Below are positions 20,009 to 29,523 of a stretch of DNA of 64,000 bases, in pieces. Where the stretch lies: NCBI RefSeq assembly GCF_018861315.1, contig NZ_JAHLDL010000009.1, positions 62,001-126,000 on the forward strand, written 5' to 3'. Numbering within the stretch: position 1 is the stretch's first letter; every line of letters starts with the position of its first letter. A program made the position numbers and the translations under genes. The stretch comes from Clostridium bowmanii. GTDB taxonomy: Bacteria; Bacillota; Clostridia; Clostridiales; Clostridiaceae. Below the pieces are notes generated by a model. It did not search any database. It was not told the DNA's origin and saw nothing but the letters and a program-made list of their open reading frames with translations.

Positions 20009-21129
20009 TATTTACCTCCTACAGCTTCAGCTTCTTTAACCATTAACCCATTTGTAATGGTGGCTCCTGGATTTAATATTACAATGTCACTAGCCTTTAC
20101 TCCGCTAATAACTTGAACATCCGCATCTGATTGTATTCCCAATTTAACAGTTTTTTGGACTGCCTTGCCATTTTCAGAAACAAACAAGTAAGTTGATCCA
20201 TCTTTATTAGTTAATATTGCTTCAGCAGGAACTTTCAGTACATTTAATGCTTGATTAAGCAATATATCAACATCTGAATCAAAGTTGACTTTTAACATTG
20301 GAGCTACTTCTAGTACATCCAATTCTACAGTTAAAGTTGTATCTCCCCCTGCAGCTGAAGTATTAACTGTTGCGGTTGGATAAATTTTTGAAACCTTGGC
20401 TTTATAGACCTTACTGTTACTCAAAATTGTTGATTCTTGTCCAATTGCTACCTTAGCAGCATCATATTTACCAACTTTAACAACTGCTTTTAAGCTTGAA
20501 ATATCTTGGACAATTATAGCCGTTTCTTGACTTCCAGTTTGCCCATTCACAACATTAACTGCTGTTACTACTCCATCTATGTTTGAAGTAATATATGAAT
20601 TTTGAGATAGCTTGGTTTTTGCTGAGTCAAGTGTTATCTTTGCCGTGGCAACAGCATAATCAAGTTGTTTTATTTTTTCATCTGATAATACACTTGCCTC
20701 TGCTGTGTTAATTGTTGCAGCATTTGCTTGAGTATCAGCTGTATTTGCTATAGTATTTGTTGCATCATTGTCTTTATTTACAGCATCTTGTTTCTGAGAT
20801 AGTGCATTGTTATACCCTATTTGAGCAGATGCTACTTGATTTTTAAAATCAGATGTATCGTAAGTTAAAAGGGTAGCACCTTTTTTAGTTCTATCTCCAA
20901 CACTAACATTAACATTTAAAATTTTAGCCGTTGATGATACCGTATAATCTTTTTCAGTTTTAGATTTTATTGTACCTGTGGTAGATAAATACATTTTAAC
21001 ATCACCCATTACAACCTTTGAGGTTTTTACGACTATGCTCTGTTTCTTGTTTTTTGAAGTAATTTGGATTCCTCCAATTGTACCTATTAAAGCTACTATA
21101 ACTACACCAATAATAATTTTCTTTTTCAT
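20008..21129 (-). CDS. HlyD/RND-family efflux adaptor (MacA-like)
   Basis: Membrane-fusion-type protein of 373 residues with an N-terminal anchor helix (IIIGVVIVALIGTIGGI, about 4-20). Split lipoyl-like segments (TVSSTAKILNVNVSVGDRTKKG and NSYITSNIDGVVTAVNVVNG), a helical hairpin between them and a C-terminal beta-barrel follow. In Gram-positive bacteria these adaptors form part of peptide or drug exporters. It is the first gene of the operon adaptor-ATPase-permease-kinase-regulator. GGAGG precedes the ATG at 21129. Confidence 0.93.
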   Translation of the reverse strand: MKKKIIIGVVIVALIGTIGGIQITSKNKKQSIVVKTSKVVMGDVKMYLSTTGTIKSKTEKDYTVSSTAKILNVNVSVGDRTKKGATLLTYDTSDFKNQVASAQIGYNNALSQKQDAVNKDNDATNTIANTADTQANAATINTAEASVLSDEKIKQLDYAVATAKITLDSAKTKLSQNSYITSNIDGVVTAVNVVNGQTGSQETAIIVQDISSLKAVVKVGKYDAAKVAIGQESTILSNSKVYKAKVSKIYPTATVNTSAAGGDTTLTVELDVLEVAPMLKVNFDSDVDILLNQALNVLKVPAEAILTNKDGSTYLFVSENGKAVQKTVKLGIQSDADVQVISGVKASDIVILNPGATITNGLMVKEAEAVGGK

Positions 21130-21356
21130 GATGGCCTCCTGTTTACTTGTAATTATGAATTACTGATCTCATAATTTTATTTTACATGGCAAATATTAAA
21201 AAAATATTATCTAAATATTAAATTTTTATTAAATAAATCTATATGTGTTTATTATTGCTCCCTTTTCCTAAACGCAAAAATGAGTCGCATAAAAATATAC
21301 GACCCTAGTAAGTTGTGATATTGGTTTAATTTCTTAAAATAAATCAGAAATTTAAT

Positions 21357-21479
21357 CTATTTTTGATATTTCTCTAAGCAAGACTTACATATACAAGCTT
21401 TGCCCCTTTTTTCATTAGGAATTAAATCTAATATGTACTTTGGAAATTCAACCTTTTTCACTATACAATAATTAATGCA
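21357..21479 (-). pseudogene. Remnant of a cysteine-rich CWC-type protein
   Basis: A 40-codon frame that starts right after a stop and reads CINYCIVKKVEFPKY, then KRGKACICKSCLEKYQK. The spacing of Cys residues and the ending resemble small cysteine-rich CWC-family proteins, which carry their first CxxC group upstream. That N-terminal part is absent. No start codon or ribosome site exists. A weak stem (21276-21304) follows. A perfect 9-bp inverted repeat (ATACCATTG and CAATGGTAT, 21491-21513) lies just upstream. The rest of the 550-bp gap is AT-rich promoter DNA of the kinase. Confidence 0.4.
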
Positions 21480-21681
21480 TACTCAATATTATACCATTGT
21501 TCACCAATGGTATCTTTAAGAAAAAATTGTATTATAATTATACAATTTATATAATTTAGTTCTAAAATATGTAATTTCAATATAAAATATGGTAATATGT
21601 AATAAGAAGCATATTATTACTATGCTTCTTACATAAAGATGAAATCTATACGAGTACTTGTTAAAAAATGGGGGTAATATA

Positions 21682-24054
21682 TTGAGAAATGCTTTAAGCA
21701 ATAAATTAATAGAACCATATTTTTATTCGTGCGATAGTATTATAACAGATGTAAATAAAGAATTCATTGATTTTACTGGTTTTTCAATGGGTGAATTGCT
21801 AGGTAAATCTATTACAGAGATATGCAGCATGTTAAAAATCAATTCGAAAATACTTCTTGATAATATTAAAAGTGAGTATCCAATATATATATTTACAAAG
21901 TCGCTTTACGCAAGAGAAGTTAATTTATCACTTTTTCATGACGTGGTGGCAAATGGACAAAGATATACCTTTGTTGAAAAACCAAATTCTAGACTTGATG
22001 ACAAACTGATTTTTATGGAACAAATGTTTATAGATAATAACATAACGGGCTATGCTGTGTACAGTGCTCCAGATTTAATATTGCTCAAATCCAATCAAAA
22101 ATATCTAGGTTTAATAGCTTCCCCTCTTAATAATGAGGGAAGTAGTATAGGTAGACCCATTAAAGAAATTGTAGAGGGATTTGTAGGTAGCGAATGCGAT
22201 GTTGTTTGGAATTCTATTCTTGAAACAAAAAAGAACAGCTATATAAAAGAATTTAGATCTTATAATTTTAAGGACGATGTAGCTTATTGGAATTTTACTC
22301 AAACAGCTATACTGGAAAACGGAAAAATTAAATATATATTTGAGACTGCTTCTGAGGTTACTGCAAAGGTTTTCAAAAATCAAAGCTTATTACAAAAAAA
22401 CAAGATAATTGAGCAAACCAGAAAAATTGAAGAACAGAAAAAGCAATTAGAAGCTATCATAGAAAATATATCTGATGGTATATCTATTTTTGATAGTGAA
22501 GGCAAATATATATCATTTAACAAATCAGAAAGAAAAATGTTTTTCCCATATTATGAATACCTGCCCCAAACGAATGATAGGTATTATATATATATAGATA
22601 AGACCAGCGATAGTTATAATCAAGCCAAGCTTTATAATATAAAAGGACAGGAGATTACTTTAGAAAATACTCCGATTTGTAGAGTTATGAGAGGTGAAAA
22701 ATTCAAAAATATGAGAATGACAGTTAAATTCCCTCATAAAGTATTACAAATAAATATTAGTGGAACACCTATTTATGATAGTGAAGGGAAATTCACTTTA
22801 GGGGTGCTTTGCAGCCAAGACATGACGGACTATTTTAAGCGTGAAGAAGCTATAAGAGACCAATATAAATTCTTAAATAGATTAGTAGATACTTTTGATT
22901 TGCCTGTTGTTAGAATATCATGCCCAAATTTAAATATTGTGGATATTAATAAAAAGGCATTTAATATAATTAAGTTATTGAAACCCGATATTGTATCCGT
23001 CAGCAATTTAATTCAAAATAAGCTTGAAGATTTATTTAAAATATATGAACCATTAGAAACAAGTAAATGTTATCAGTATATTAATGAAGTGATAATAGAG
23101 AAGAAAACTAAGTATTTTAATAAAAAAGCAATTTTATTAAATGGAAACCAGCTATATTGGAATATTATTTTTGAACCCATTATTGATGTAAATGGAGAAA
23201 TCCAAGAAATATTGGTCATAGTAATAGATGTTACTGCTGAAATAAAATCTAATATAGTAATGGAAAAGGCATTAAAATTACAAGGCGAATTTCTTGTTAA
23301 TATATCTCATGAACTTAAAACGCCACTAAATGTTATATTTGCCACAGCTCAGTTATTTGATTTGTATTGCAATAGTGGTTCCTTGGACGATAAGAAAAAT
23401 TCAATTATTAAATATATAGAATCTATTAAGCAAAATTCCTATAGACTATCTAAACTTATAAATAACATAGTTGATTTATCTAAAATTGAAGCAGGATTCT
23501 ATAAATTAAACTTATCAAATAACAATATAGTGCCCATTGTAGAAGATATAGTGATGTCCATAACTAATATCGCTGACATCAGAGGCTTAAATATTATTTT
23601 TGATACGGATACAGAAGAAAATATTATTGCTTGTGACCCAGAAGCAATAAATAGAATAGTTTTGAATCTTATATCAAATGCGATAAAATTTTCAGACATG
23701 GGCGATGAAATATTTGTAACTATTGTGAATAAGAATGAATTTGTTGAAATATCAGTCAAAGATAATGGTATTGGCATTGAAGATAAGAACTTAGATATGA
23801 TTTTTGATAGGTTTAAACAGGTAGATAAATCTCTGTCAAAAAATTCAGAAGGTACGGGTATTGGCTTAAGTTTAGTTAAGTCTATTGTCGAATTACATGG
23901 TGGTAGCATACATGTTGAGAGTGACTTTGGGAAAGGTAGTAAATTCACAGTTAAACTTCCTTCAAGAAGGGTACTTCAAGAAAGTAAGCTTTATATTAGC
24001 AAATTACCCATTAAAAATCAGAATATACGAGTAGAACTTTCAGATATTTATTAG
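21682..24054 (+). CDS. Multi-PAS sensor histidine kinase, orphan (paralogue of 4631-6994)
   Basis: Soluble kinase of about 790 residues. The first 230 residues match the other PAS kinase closely (SIITDVNKEFIDFTGFS, SRLDDKLIFMEQMF, SIGRPIKEIV). The middle holds two PAS segments (about 255-395 and 400-525) that differ from its partner. The catalytic core has NISHELKTPLNVIFA, NLISNAIKFSD, DNGIGIEDK and GTGIGLSLVKSI. Both proteins end in the same ELSDI motif. I choose the TTG start at 21682 because GGGGG lies 7 nt upstream, matching the start of the paralogue; the upstream TTG at 21658 has no ribosome site. No response regulator is adjacent. Confidence 0.9.
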   Translation: MRNALSNKLIEPYFYSCDSIITDVNKEFIDFTGFSMGELLGKSITEICSMLKINSKILLDNIKSEYPIYIFTKSLYAREVNLSLFHDVVANGQRYTFVEKPNSRLDDKLIFMEQMFIDNNITGYAVYSAPDLILLKSNQKYLGLIASPLNNEGSSIGRPIKEIVEGFVGSECDVVWNSILETKKNSYIKEFRSYNFKDDVAYWNFTQTAILENGKIKYIFETASEVTAKVFKNQSLLQKNKIIEQTRKIEEQKKQLEAIIENISDGISIFDSEGKYISFNKSERKMFFPYYEYLPQTNDRYYIYIDKTSDSYNQAKLYNIKGQEITLENTPICRVMRGEKFKNMRMTVKFPHKVLQINISGTPIYDSEGKFTLGVLCSQDMTDYFKREEAIRDQYKFLNRLVDTFDLPVVRISCPNLNIVDINKKAFNIIKLLKPDIVSVSNLIQNKLEDLFKIYEPLETSKCYQYINEVIIEKKTKYFNKKAILLNGNQLYWNIIFEPIIDVNGEIQEILVIVIDVTAEIKSNIVMEKALKLQGEFLVNISHELKTPLNVIFATAQLFDLYCNSGSLDDKKNSIIKYIESIKQNSYRLSKLINNIVDLSKIEAGFYKLNLSNNNIVPIVEDIVMSITNIADIRGLNIIFDTDTEENIIACDPEAINRIVLNLISNAIKFSDMGDEIFVTIVNKNEFVEISVKDNGIGIEDKNLDMIFDRFKQVDKSLSKNSEGTGIGLSLVKSIVELHGGSIHVESDFGKGSKFTVKLPSRRVLQESKLYISKLPIKNQNIRVELSDIY

Positions 24055-24099
24055 AGTTTTGTTTATACTAACCATAGTTTTTCCTCACAGCAAAAAATG

Positions 24100-24154
24100 A
24101 CCCCCTTAATTTAGCAGACACTACTCTTTATTTTCGTATCCTACTTAAGGGGGT
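24100..24154 (-). terminator. Terminator-like inverted repeat
   Basis: Perfect 10-bp arms ACCCCCTTAA and TTAAGGGGGT with a 35-nt loop. On the minus strand a six-T run follows, so it probably ends the 60-aa gene; on the plus strand it follows the kinase gene. Confidence 0.6.
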
Positions 24155-24162
24155 ATGGTTTA

Positions 24163-24345
24163 TTACTCTTTATGAATTTTTAATGCATCAAAAGAATTGT
24201 CTTCCTCAAATATAAATGTGGCTCCATAGCCACCCCGACCTATTACATTCTCATTTCCTTCTCTAAGAACAATGTTATTATTTTCATTGGTATATCCTAA
24301 TTCAAAATTATCTAACAAAATTAATAGTTTTTGTTTATCTGTCAC
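24163..24345 (-). CDS. Small hypothetical protein, 60 aa
   Basis: Starts with GTG at 24343-24345, with AGGGG ten nt upstream. The product is acidic, with LLILLDNFELGYTNE followed by a glycine-rich turn VIGRGGYGATFIFE. No Cys, signal peptide or membrane helix is seen. Family not recognised. It has its own terminator-like repeat, which supports a real short gene. Confidence 0.5.
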   Translation of the reverse strand: MTDKQKLLILLDNFELGYTNENNNIVLREGNENVIGRGGYGATFIFEEDNSFDALKIHKE

Positions 24346-24466
24346 CTTTTACACCCCTCACCATTATAGTATTTATTTTATTATACCCTATTGATAATTA
24401 ATATTCAATTAAGTACTAAAAACCTAATTATAAGAACATTATGAAGCACTCCTTAATATGCCCCAT

Positions 24467-25732
24467 CTAATCCCCTTTCTTTAATATTTCTTTAATTTCT
24501 TTATTATCCGAAATCATAACATCGAAAATATCAGTGTTTCTGTTTATAATGGAAGATACATTTTCATAGACTTGCTTTTCTATATATAATTCTTCTAAAT
24601 TATCCCCATCTATCAAGCTATATATATATTCCAAGGTTTTATCTAAAAACAGAGATATATCTTTTAGTAAATTAGTATCTTTTGTTTTATAACTTTCTAG
24701 GCAAAAGGAGACAGATTCGCTTATTAGTGAAATAGTTCCACTACTTACATTTGTTCCACTTTCTAAGATTAATAAATTTAATTCGATCTTTTTTAATTTC
24801 AACAATATATCATCACTTAAGGATACCAATAAACCTAGAGAAGCTTTATCGAGTTTTTTTCTTGTAGGAATATCTTTTATTAAACTATCAGATAAATTAT
24901 TTTTTAAATATGAGTAAGTTATTGTACCTGCAATCAAATATATCGTATTAATTATTGAACCTAATAAGAACTCGCTAAATATTGAAGAAACAACTGTTGT
25001 AAGGGTTCCAGCGATAAAAAATATAGAGAGTTTATTTATTTTATTTGTAATTTTAGAGGTTTCAGAAATCAGTGGCTTCATAGTATTCTCTACTCTATTT
25101 GGTGTTAGAACTTTTATAACTTCTTTAATTTTTTGTATTTCCAGCTTATTTAAATCCTTTACATTTTGCAATCTGTTTTGCTCATCTATAGCCTTTTGAG
25201 ACTCCTTTTTTTTAGCATTTTCAATTTCTAATTTTTCATCTAAGTCCTTTTGAGCCTCTTTTTTTCTCAAATCTTGAAATTCTAATATTTCTTCTTTTTT
25301 AGCTTTTTTAAAATTACAAAGTTCCTCTTTGGTCATTTTAAGATATTCAGTTTCCGAGAGAAACATGGCTATAGAATATGTTTTTAGTTTGTTTGAATTG
25401 TCAAATATAGTATAAACAGGTTCTCCATTATCTTCAGTCACTTTAAAAACAGAATATACCTCCCCTTCCTTTAAACTATCTATATCTAAAATGCCTGTAT
25501 ATACTACTTCTTTTATGCATTGCAACATCCTACTGGTTGGATAGAAAATTTGGTCGGGCACAACTATTTCCACTGCCCCTCTTTCATTTACAATCCTATA
25601 GCATGGCAATACTTTAAAATCATGTTCATATGTATATTTAGTTGTTGTATCAAGCACAATATATTCTCTTCCGCTTATAAATTCTGCTTTTTCTGTACGA
25701 CAGGTTTTTAATTCCAAATATTCTCTTTTCAT
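24467..25732 (-). CDS. Unrecognised coiled-coil membrane protein, 421 aa
   Basis: Starts at the ATG at 25730-25732, with AAAGGAGG at good spacing. Residues about 1-125 are a globular beta-rich region. A highly charged coiled coil follows (about 135-200, rich in KKEE and QKAIDEQ), then two hydrophobic helices near 235-255 and 258-278 (FFIAGTLTTVVSSIF, GSIINTIYLIAGTI). The tail is helical. The plan of coiled coil plus hairpin membrane anchor suggests a membrane-associated scaffold, but no family is recognised and I assign no function. It has its own promoter (TATAAT near 25795) and is separated from the next gene by a strong terminator. Confidence 0.7.
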   Translation of the reverse strand: MKREYLELKTCRTEKAEFISGREYIVLDTTTKYTYEHDFKVLPCYRIVNERGAVEIVVPDQIFYPTSRMLQCIKEVVYTGILDIDSLKEGEVYSVFKVTEDNGEPVYTIFDNSNKLKTYSIAMFLSETEYLKMTKEELCNFKKAKKEEILEFQDLRKKEAQKDLDEKLEIENAKKKESQKAIDEQNRLQNVKDLNKLEIQKIKEVIKVLTPNRVENTMKPLISETSKITNKINKLSIFFIAGTLTTVVSSIFSEFLLGSIINTIYLIAGTITYSYLKNNLSDSLIKDIPTRKKLDKASLGLLVSLSDDILLKLKKIELNLLILESGTNVSSGTISLISESVSFCLESYKTKDTNLLKDISLFLDKTLEYIYSLIDGDNLEELYIEKQVYENVSSIINRNTDIFDVMISDNKEIKEILKKGD

Positions 25733-25832
25733 AAATATATCCTCCTTTAAAAACAAACCTAACTCGCCATACTATATATGTTACAAAACAATTATTATTA
25801 ATATTATACCATCACCTTACAATTTGTGGAAC

Positions 25833-25873
25833 AAAAAAAGACATGAAATCCATAGAAGTATTTCATGTCTTTT
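25833..25873. terminator. Terminator of the 143-aa gene
   Basis: Stem arms AAAGACATGAAAT and ATTTCATGTCTTT with A and T runs on both flanks, 13 nt past the stop of the upstream minus-strand gene. Confidence 0.9.
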
Positions 25874-25885
25874 AAAATATGTGTT

Positions 25886-26317
25886 TTAAGATATTTTAAA
25901 TTTTAAATCTGATGCTGCTATATCTCCTAAGTTCCAATTTCTTATTCCGTTGTTATCTCTCTGTGAATATTGAAAATGTGCTGCCTTATACACCTTTTTT
26001 CGGTGCATTATTACTTCTTCCCCAAAAATGTACTTTATTCCACTGATATGACTACTATCTATCTTAATTTGTTTGAAATTAAACTCATTAGTAATTTTTA
26101 AAAATCTATCTACTTCGTTTTGGAATACTTTAGCAAAAAATGCATTTTCATTATTACCATCGCAAATCAATACTGGATTTAGCTGACTTTCGTCAATAGT
26201 AGCTTTTAATTTATATATGCTCCTTTTGTTCCTACCTACAAAATAGCCATAATTAATATAATTAGGATCATCATCTTCTGGGAAAATTATATTATACAAC
26301 AATTCTTCTTCTTTCAT
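25886..26317 (-). CDS. Unrecognised protein of 143 aa behind a Pho-type promoter
   Basis: The product begins MKEEELLYNIIFPEDDD and ends WNLGDIAASDLKFKIS. It is soluble, mixed alpha/beta, with no signal peptide or metal motif; the segment HRKKVYKAAHFQYSQRD is basic and aromatic. The ATG at 26317 has AGGTGAGG six nt upstream; an in-frame GTG 12 nt earlier has none. The promoter carries four 11-bp repeats of PhoP type (26417-26470) and a good -10, so phosphate starvation probably induces it. Family unknown. Confidence 0.7.
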   Translation of the reverse strand: MKEEELLYNIIFPEDDDPNYINYGYFVGRNKRSIYKLKATIDESQLNPVLICDGNNENAFFAKVFQNEVDRFLKITNEFNFKQIKIDSSHISGIKYIFGEEVIMHRKKVYKAAHFQYSQRDNNGIRNWNLGDIAASDLKFKIS

Positions 26318-26416
26318 CCTAATCCTCACCTTTCTAATATAATATTAGATAAATAAAACTAAAATTTAAAAGCCTTATATATATATATTGTATACTAAAA
26401 TGTATCCGTTTCTATT

Positions 26417-26470
26417 ATTATAGCAATTCAATGTAAAGAACATGTTATTAGCTTGTTTGGAGCTTGTTAA
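26417..26470 (-). promoter_or_regulatory. Candidate PhoP box and -10 of the 143-aa gene
   Basis: Four contiguous 11-bp units at 26460-26470, 26449-26459, 26438-26448 and 26427-26437 start TTAACA, CAAACA, ATAACA and TTTACA on the minus strand. Four nt later a perfect TATAAT -10 follows (26417-26422). The array covers the -35 position, as in PhoP-activated promoters. The rest of the 350-bp gap holds only the pstS terminator. Confidence 0.75.
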
Positions 26471-26609
26471 TAATTAATATTTTTATTTATATTTTGATAG
26501 TTTAACTGTCATTGTAATCTATATTCTACCACGTATCCTAAAAAATGCAAGAACTTTGTTTTAAATATTCTATCCCATATTATAATAATACTTATACTTA
26601 TATAGAATT

Positions 26610-26648
26610 AAAAAAGGCAAGAAATATCTAGGATTATTTCTTGTCTTT
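26610..26648 (-). terminator. Terminator of pstS
   Basis: Stem arms with AAGACAAGAAATA and TATTTCTTGCC, followed by a six-T run on the minus strand, just past the pstS stop. Confidence 0.88.
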
Positions 26649-26670
26649 AATGGAATTATTAACTTGTAAT

Positions 26671-27567
26671 TTACTCTCTTTTAGCCTTCATATCTGCCAT
26701 AGGAATATATCCTAATTTTGTTATTCCTGCTTTCATTTCATCACTTACCATATACTCTAAGAATGCTTTTGTTACTCCTGTAGGTTCACCTTTAGTATAC
26801 ATATGCTCATATGCCCAAATTTTATATTTGTCTGTACTTATGTTTTCTGCATTTGCTTCAATTCCATCAATTTTTAATACATTTAAGCCTTCTTTATTAG
26901 CTGCATCTGCGAAGTATGATAAAGCTAAGTAACTAATTGCTCCTTCTGTTTGTTTAACTGCTTGTTTAACAGCTCCACTTGAATCTTGAGTTAAGCCAGC
27001 TGCTTCTTCTGTGCCATCTAATCCAAACTGTTTAAATGTTGCTCTAGTTCCTGAAGATGCTGGTCTATTTATAATAGTGACTGCTATGTCGGCTCCGCCA
27101 ACTTCTTTCCAGTTTTTTATCTTTCCTGTAAATATATCTACTAATTGCTTCTTAGTTAAAGATTCAACTTTAACTTTTGGGTTTGTTACTGCTGCAATTC
27201 CTATAACACATACTTTATGATCCTTTAATGCAGCTGCATCTATTCCTTCTTTGTCCTTTGCATATATATCTGAATTTCCTATTTCTACACTACCTTCTAA
27301 TGCAAGTTTAAGTCCAGTACCACTTCCACCACCTTGAACATTTACAGTTGCTGCTGGGTTTTTATCTAGGAAACTTTTAGCGCCGAGTTCAGCTAAAGGT
27401 TGAAGTGCGGTTGATCCTGCTGCAGTTATTGAACCCGATAATTCAGTTTTCTTAGTTTCAGGTGTAGTTTTAGTCTCTTCCTTTTTGCCTGCACAGCCCG
27501 TGAAAATTCCTGCTGTCATTGCAACTGCTAATGCAGCCACCATTAATTTCAAGTTTTTTTTCTTCAT
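26671..27567 (-). CDS. pstS: Phosphate ABC transporter substrate-binding lipoprotein PstS
   Basis: Extracellular lipoprotein of 298 residues. A signal peptide ends in the lipobox FTGC (Cys 25). The phosphate-binding PBP-like-2 fold shows ITAAGSTALQPLA, VQGGGSGTGLKLA and NRPASSGTRATF, the loops that bind phosphate in this family. It delivers phosphate to the PstCAB transporter. No pstC, pstA or pstB follows; a terminator ends the transcript after pstS, so the rest of the transporter must be elsewhere or this is an extra solo binding protein. A strong Pho box lies upstream. Confidence 0.95.
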   Translation of the reverse strand: MKKKNLKLMVAALAVAMTAGIFTGCAGKKEETKTTPETKKTELSGSITAAGSTALQPLAELGAKSFLDKNPAATVNVQGGGSGTGLKLALEGSVEIGNSDIYAKDKEGIDAAALKDHKVCVIGIAAVTNPKVKVESLTKKQLVDIFTGKIKNWKEVGGADIAVTIINRPASSGTRATFKQFGLDGTEEAAGLTQDSSGAVKQAVKQTEGAISYLALSYFADAANKEGLNVLKIDGIEANAENISTDKYKIWAYEHMYTKGEPTGVTKAFLEYMVSDEMKAGITKLGYIPMADMKAKRE

Positions 27568-27625
27568 TTATAATTCCCCCGTTCACTTATTTTAATTTCT
27601 TTACTAGCTATACATCTCACTTATA

Positions 27626-27701
27626 ATAATATGCCCTGAAAGTTAACTTTGTATTACGATAAAGTTAATTAAAGTTTAGTTGATGTTAATTAAAGTTTAC
27701 A
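27626..27701 (-). promoter_or_regulatory. Candidate PhoP box and -10 of pstS
   Basis: Six consecutive units at an 11-bp period lie at 27636-27701, with hexamers TTAACT, TAATAC, TTAACT, TAAACT, TTAACA and TAAACT. Four nt later TATTAT at 27626-27631 fits a -10. This is the longest array in the window and sits in front of a classic Pho gene. Confidence 0.85.
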
Positions 27702-27739
27702 ACCATACCAAATATTAAATTGTTTTCAGAAAATCTTAA

Positions 27740-29488
27740 TCATACTATAAAACAACTTTTCATTATTTTTTTAGATTCTATTTTACACTTCTTTTTGATT
27801 TTTGCCGCATCTTCAGTTAATTCATATATATTCGTATAAAATTTGTTTTTATCCATTACTATTGCAATGGATAAGCTCATTATTGGATAATTCTCTTTGT
27901 TGTTATTTCTGTTAAATGATTGTATATATCCTTTTCCCTTGTCTTCCTCATTATAGAAACTTGATATATTGCTATCAAATTCATTTATTATATTTTGTGA
28001 AAGCTCATTTACATCATGGCCTGGAATTATTGCAACAAAGTCATCTCCACCTATATGACCTAAAAAGCTATCTTTATAAAGGCATGTTTGTTTTTGAATA
28101 ACACTTGCTGTAAATGATAAGATTCTATCGCCATTCTCAAAACCGTATGTATCATTGAAAGCCTTGAAATCATTTATATCAAAATATAAAAGAGAAAATT
28201 CTTTTTTTTCCAAAATCAATTTAGAAATAGAATCCTCAATAACAACATTTCCAGGTAGCCCAGTTAGTGGATTTGAATATTTGGCTACATTCACTTCAAA
28301 TTGCATTGTTTTTTCAAGTAAGGTAATAACAGGAACCACACCATAATATTTATTATCTTTTTCTACAATTATATAATCATATAATTTATCTTCTTCCCTT
28401 GATATAACAATTTTTGATACTTTATCAAGCGAAGTATAATAATCAATAACAAGTGGATTTGTATCCATAATTAGCTGTACAGACCTTTTCATAAATATTG
28501 ACCATCCATATTGAGTTCCAACCTTAGAAAAAAAATTAGAATTCATAACTATCCCAAGAGTCATTCCGTCACTATTAACTACTGGTATACCTGTTATATT
28601 GAGATTACTTTTAAATATTTTGTCTATTTCACTACAGGTTGTTGTGGATAAAACAGCATTATCTTGCCTAGCGATTTCTCCTATTTCAACATTTGAACTT
28701 GAACTAAAACTATATTTTTTCAAACTTATATTTTTATTAATAATTCTCTTTTTTATTAACTCAGGTGTTTCTAATAAATTATCATCTGGCCTATTTATTA
28801 AAAATCCTTGACCATAATGTACCCCTATTTCAATGAGAGTATAAAGGTCACACACATCTTCAATACCTTCAGCAATAATTTTGGTGTTAGTTGTATTTGC
28901 AAATTCAACGAATGATTTAATTATTGCTTTTTTAAAATTATCCCTAGTTACATTTGTTATTAAGCTCATATCCATTTTAATATAGTTTGGTCTTGTATTT
29001 GCGATAGTTGTAAGTCCAGAATAGCCTGTCCCAACATCATCAATAGCTATTTTATATCCCTGATTTTTGTAATAGTCTATTACTTCATTAAAGTTTTTAT
29101 AATTATCAATTGAAGTCTTTTCTGTAATTTCAAATATAAGTGACAGCGGGCTTATGTTATGTTCTGTTAATATATCTTTAGTAAATCCTTTAATAAAATG
29201 TTCATCTTTTAAAACAGCGGGATCTACATTTACAAAAAGAAGCTTATTAGAATTATGACTGCTAAATGTCTTTATTGCATTTGATCTACATAAAATTTCT
29301 AAATCCCAAAGCAGATCATGGGTTTTAGCTTCTTCAAATAGTATTTCTGGGTTTATATACTTACTATCTACTGGCCCCCTTGTCAATGCCTCGTATCCTA
29401 TCACATCCCCTGTTTGTAAAGAAACAATTGCTTGAAAAACACTTTTTAAATTATTACTGGCAATAATTCTTCTTAGCTCATCTGACAT
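27740..29488 (-). CDS. EAL-CBS-GGDEF cyclic-di-GMP protein
   Basis: Protein of 582 residues without membrane helices. The N-terminal EAL phosphodiesterase domain (about 1-245) keeps the metal and catalytic motifs YEALTRG, FEITE, DDVGTGYSG, YIKMD and AEGIED. A pair of CBS-like domains (about 265-395) may bind a nucleotide. The C-terminal GGDEF domain (about 405-575) carries GGDDF near residue 480, an allowed variant of the active loop, so both synthesis and hydrolysis of cyclic-di-GMP are possible. It is transcribed alone from a Pho-type promoter. Its first 12 codons and upstream DNA closely match those of the chemoreceptor gene at 37900-39984. Confidence 0.92.
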   Translation of the reverse strand: MSDELRRIIASNNLKSVFQAIVSLQTGDVIGYEALTRGPVDSKYINPEILFEEAKTHDLLWDLEILCRSNAIKTFSSHNSNKLLFVNVDPAVLKDEHFIKGFTKDILTEHNISPLSLIFEITEKTSIDNYKNFNEVIDYYKNQGYKIAIDDVGTGYSGLTTIANTRPNYIKMDMSLITNVTRDNFKKAIIKSFVEFANTTNTKIIAEGIEDVCDLYTLIEIGVHYGQGFLINRPDDNLLETPELIKKRIINKNISLKKYSFSSSSNVEIGEIARQDNAVLSTTTCSEIDKIFKSNLNITGIPVVNSDGMTLGIVMNSNFFSKVGTQYGWSIFMKRSVQLIMDTNPLVIDYYTSLDKVSKIVISREEDKLYDYIIVEKDNKYYGVVPVITLLEKTMQFEVNVAKYSNPLTGLPGNVVIEDSISKLILEKKEFSLLYFDINDFKAFNDTYGFENGDRILSFTASVIQKQTCLYKDSFLGHIGGDDFVAIIPGHDVNELSQNIINEFDSNISSFYNEEDKGKGYIQSFNRNNNKENYPIMSLSIAIVMDKNKFYTNIYELTEDAAKIKKKCKIESKKIMKSCFIV

Positions 29489-29523
29489 ATCGAAATCCCC
29501 CTAATAATCATTTATTTATATAT

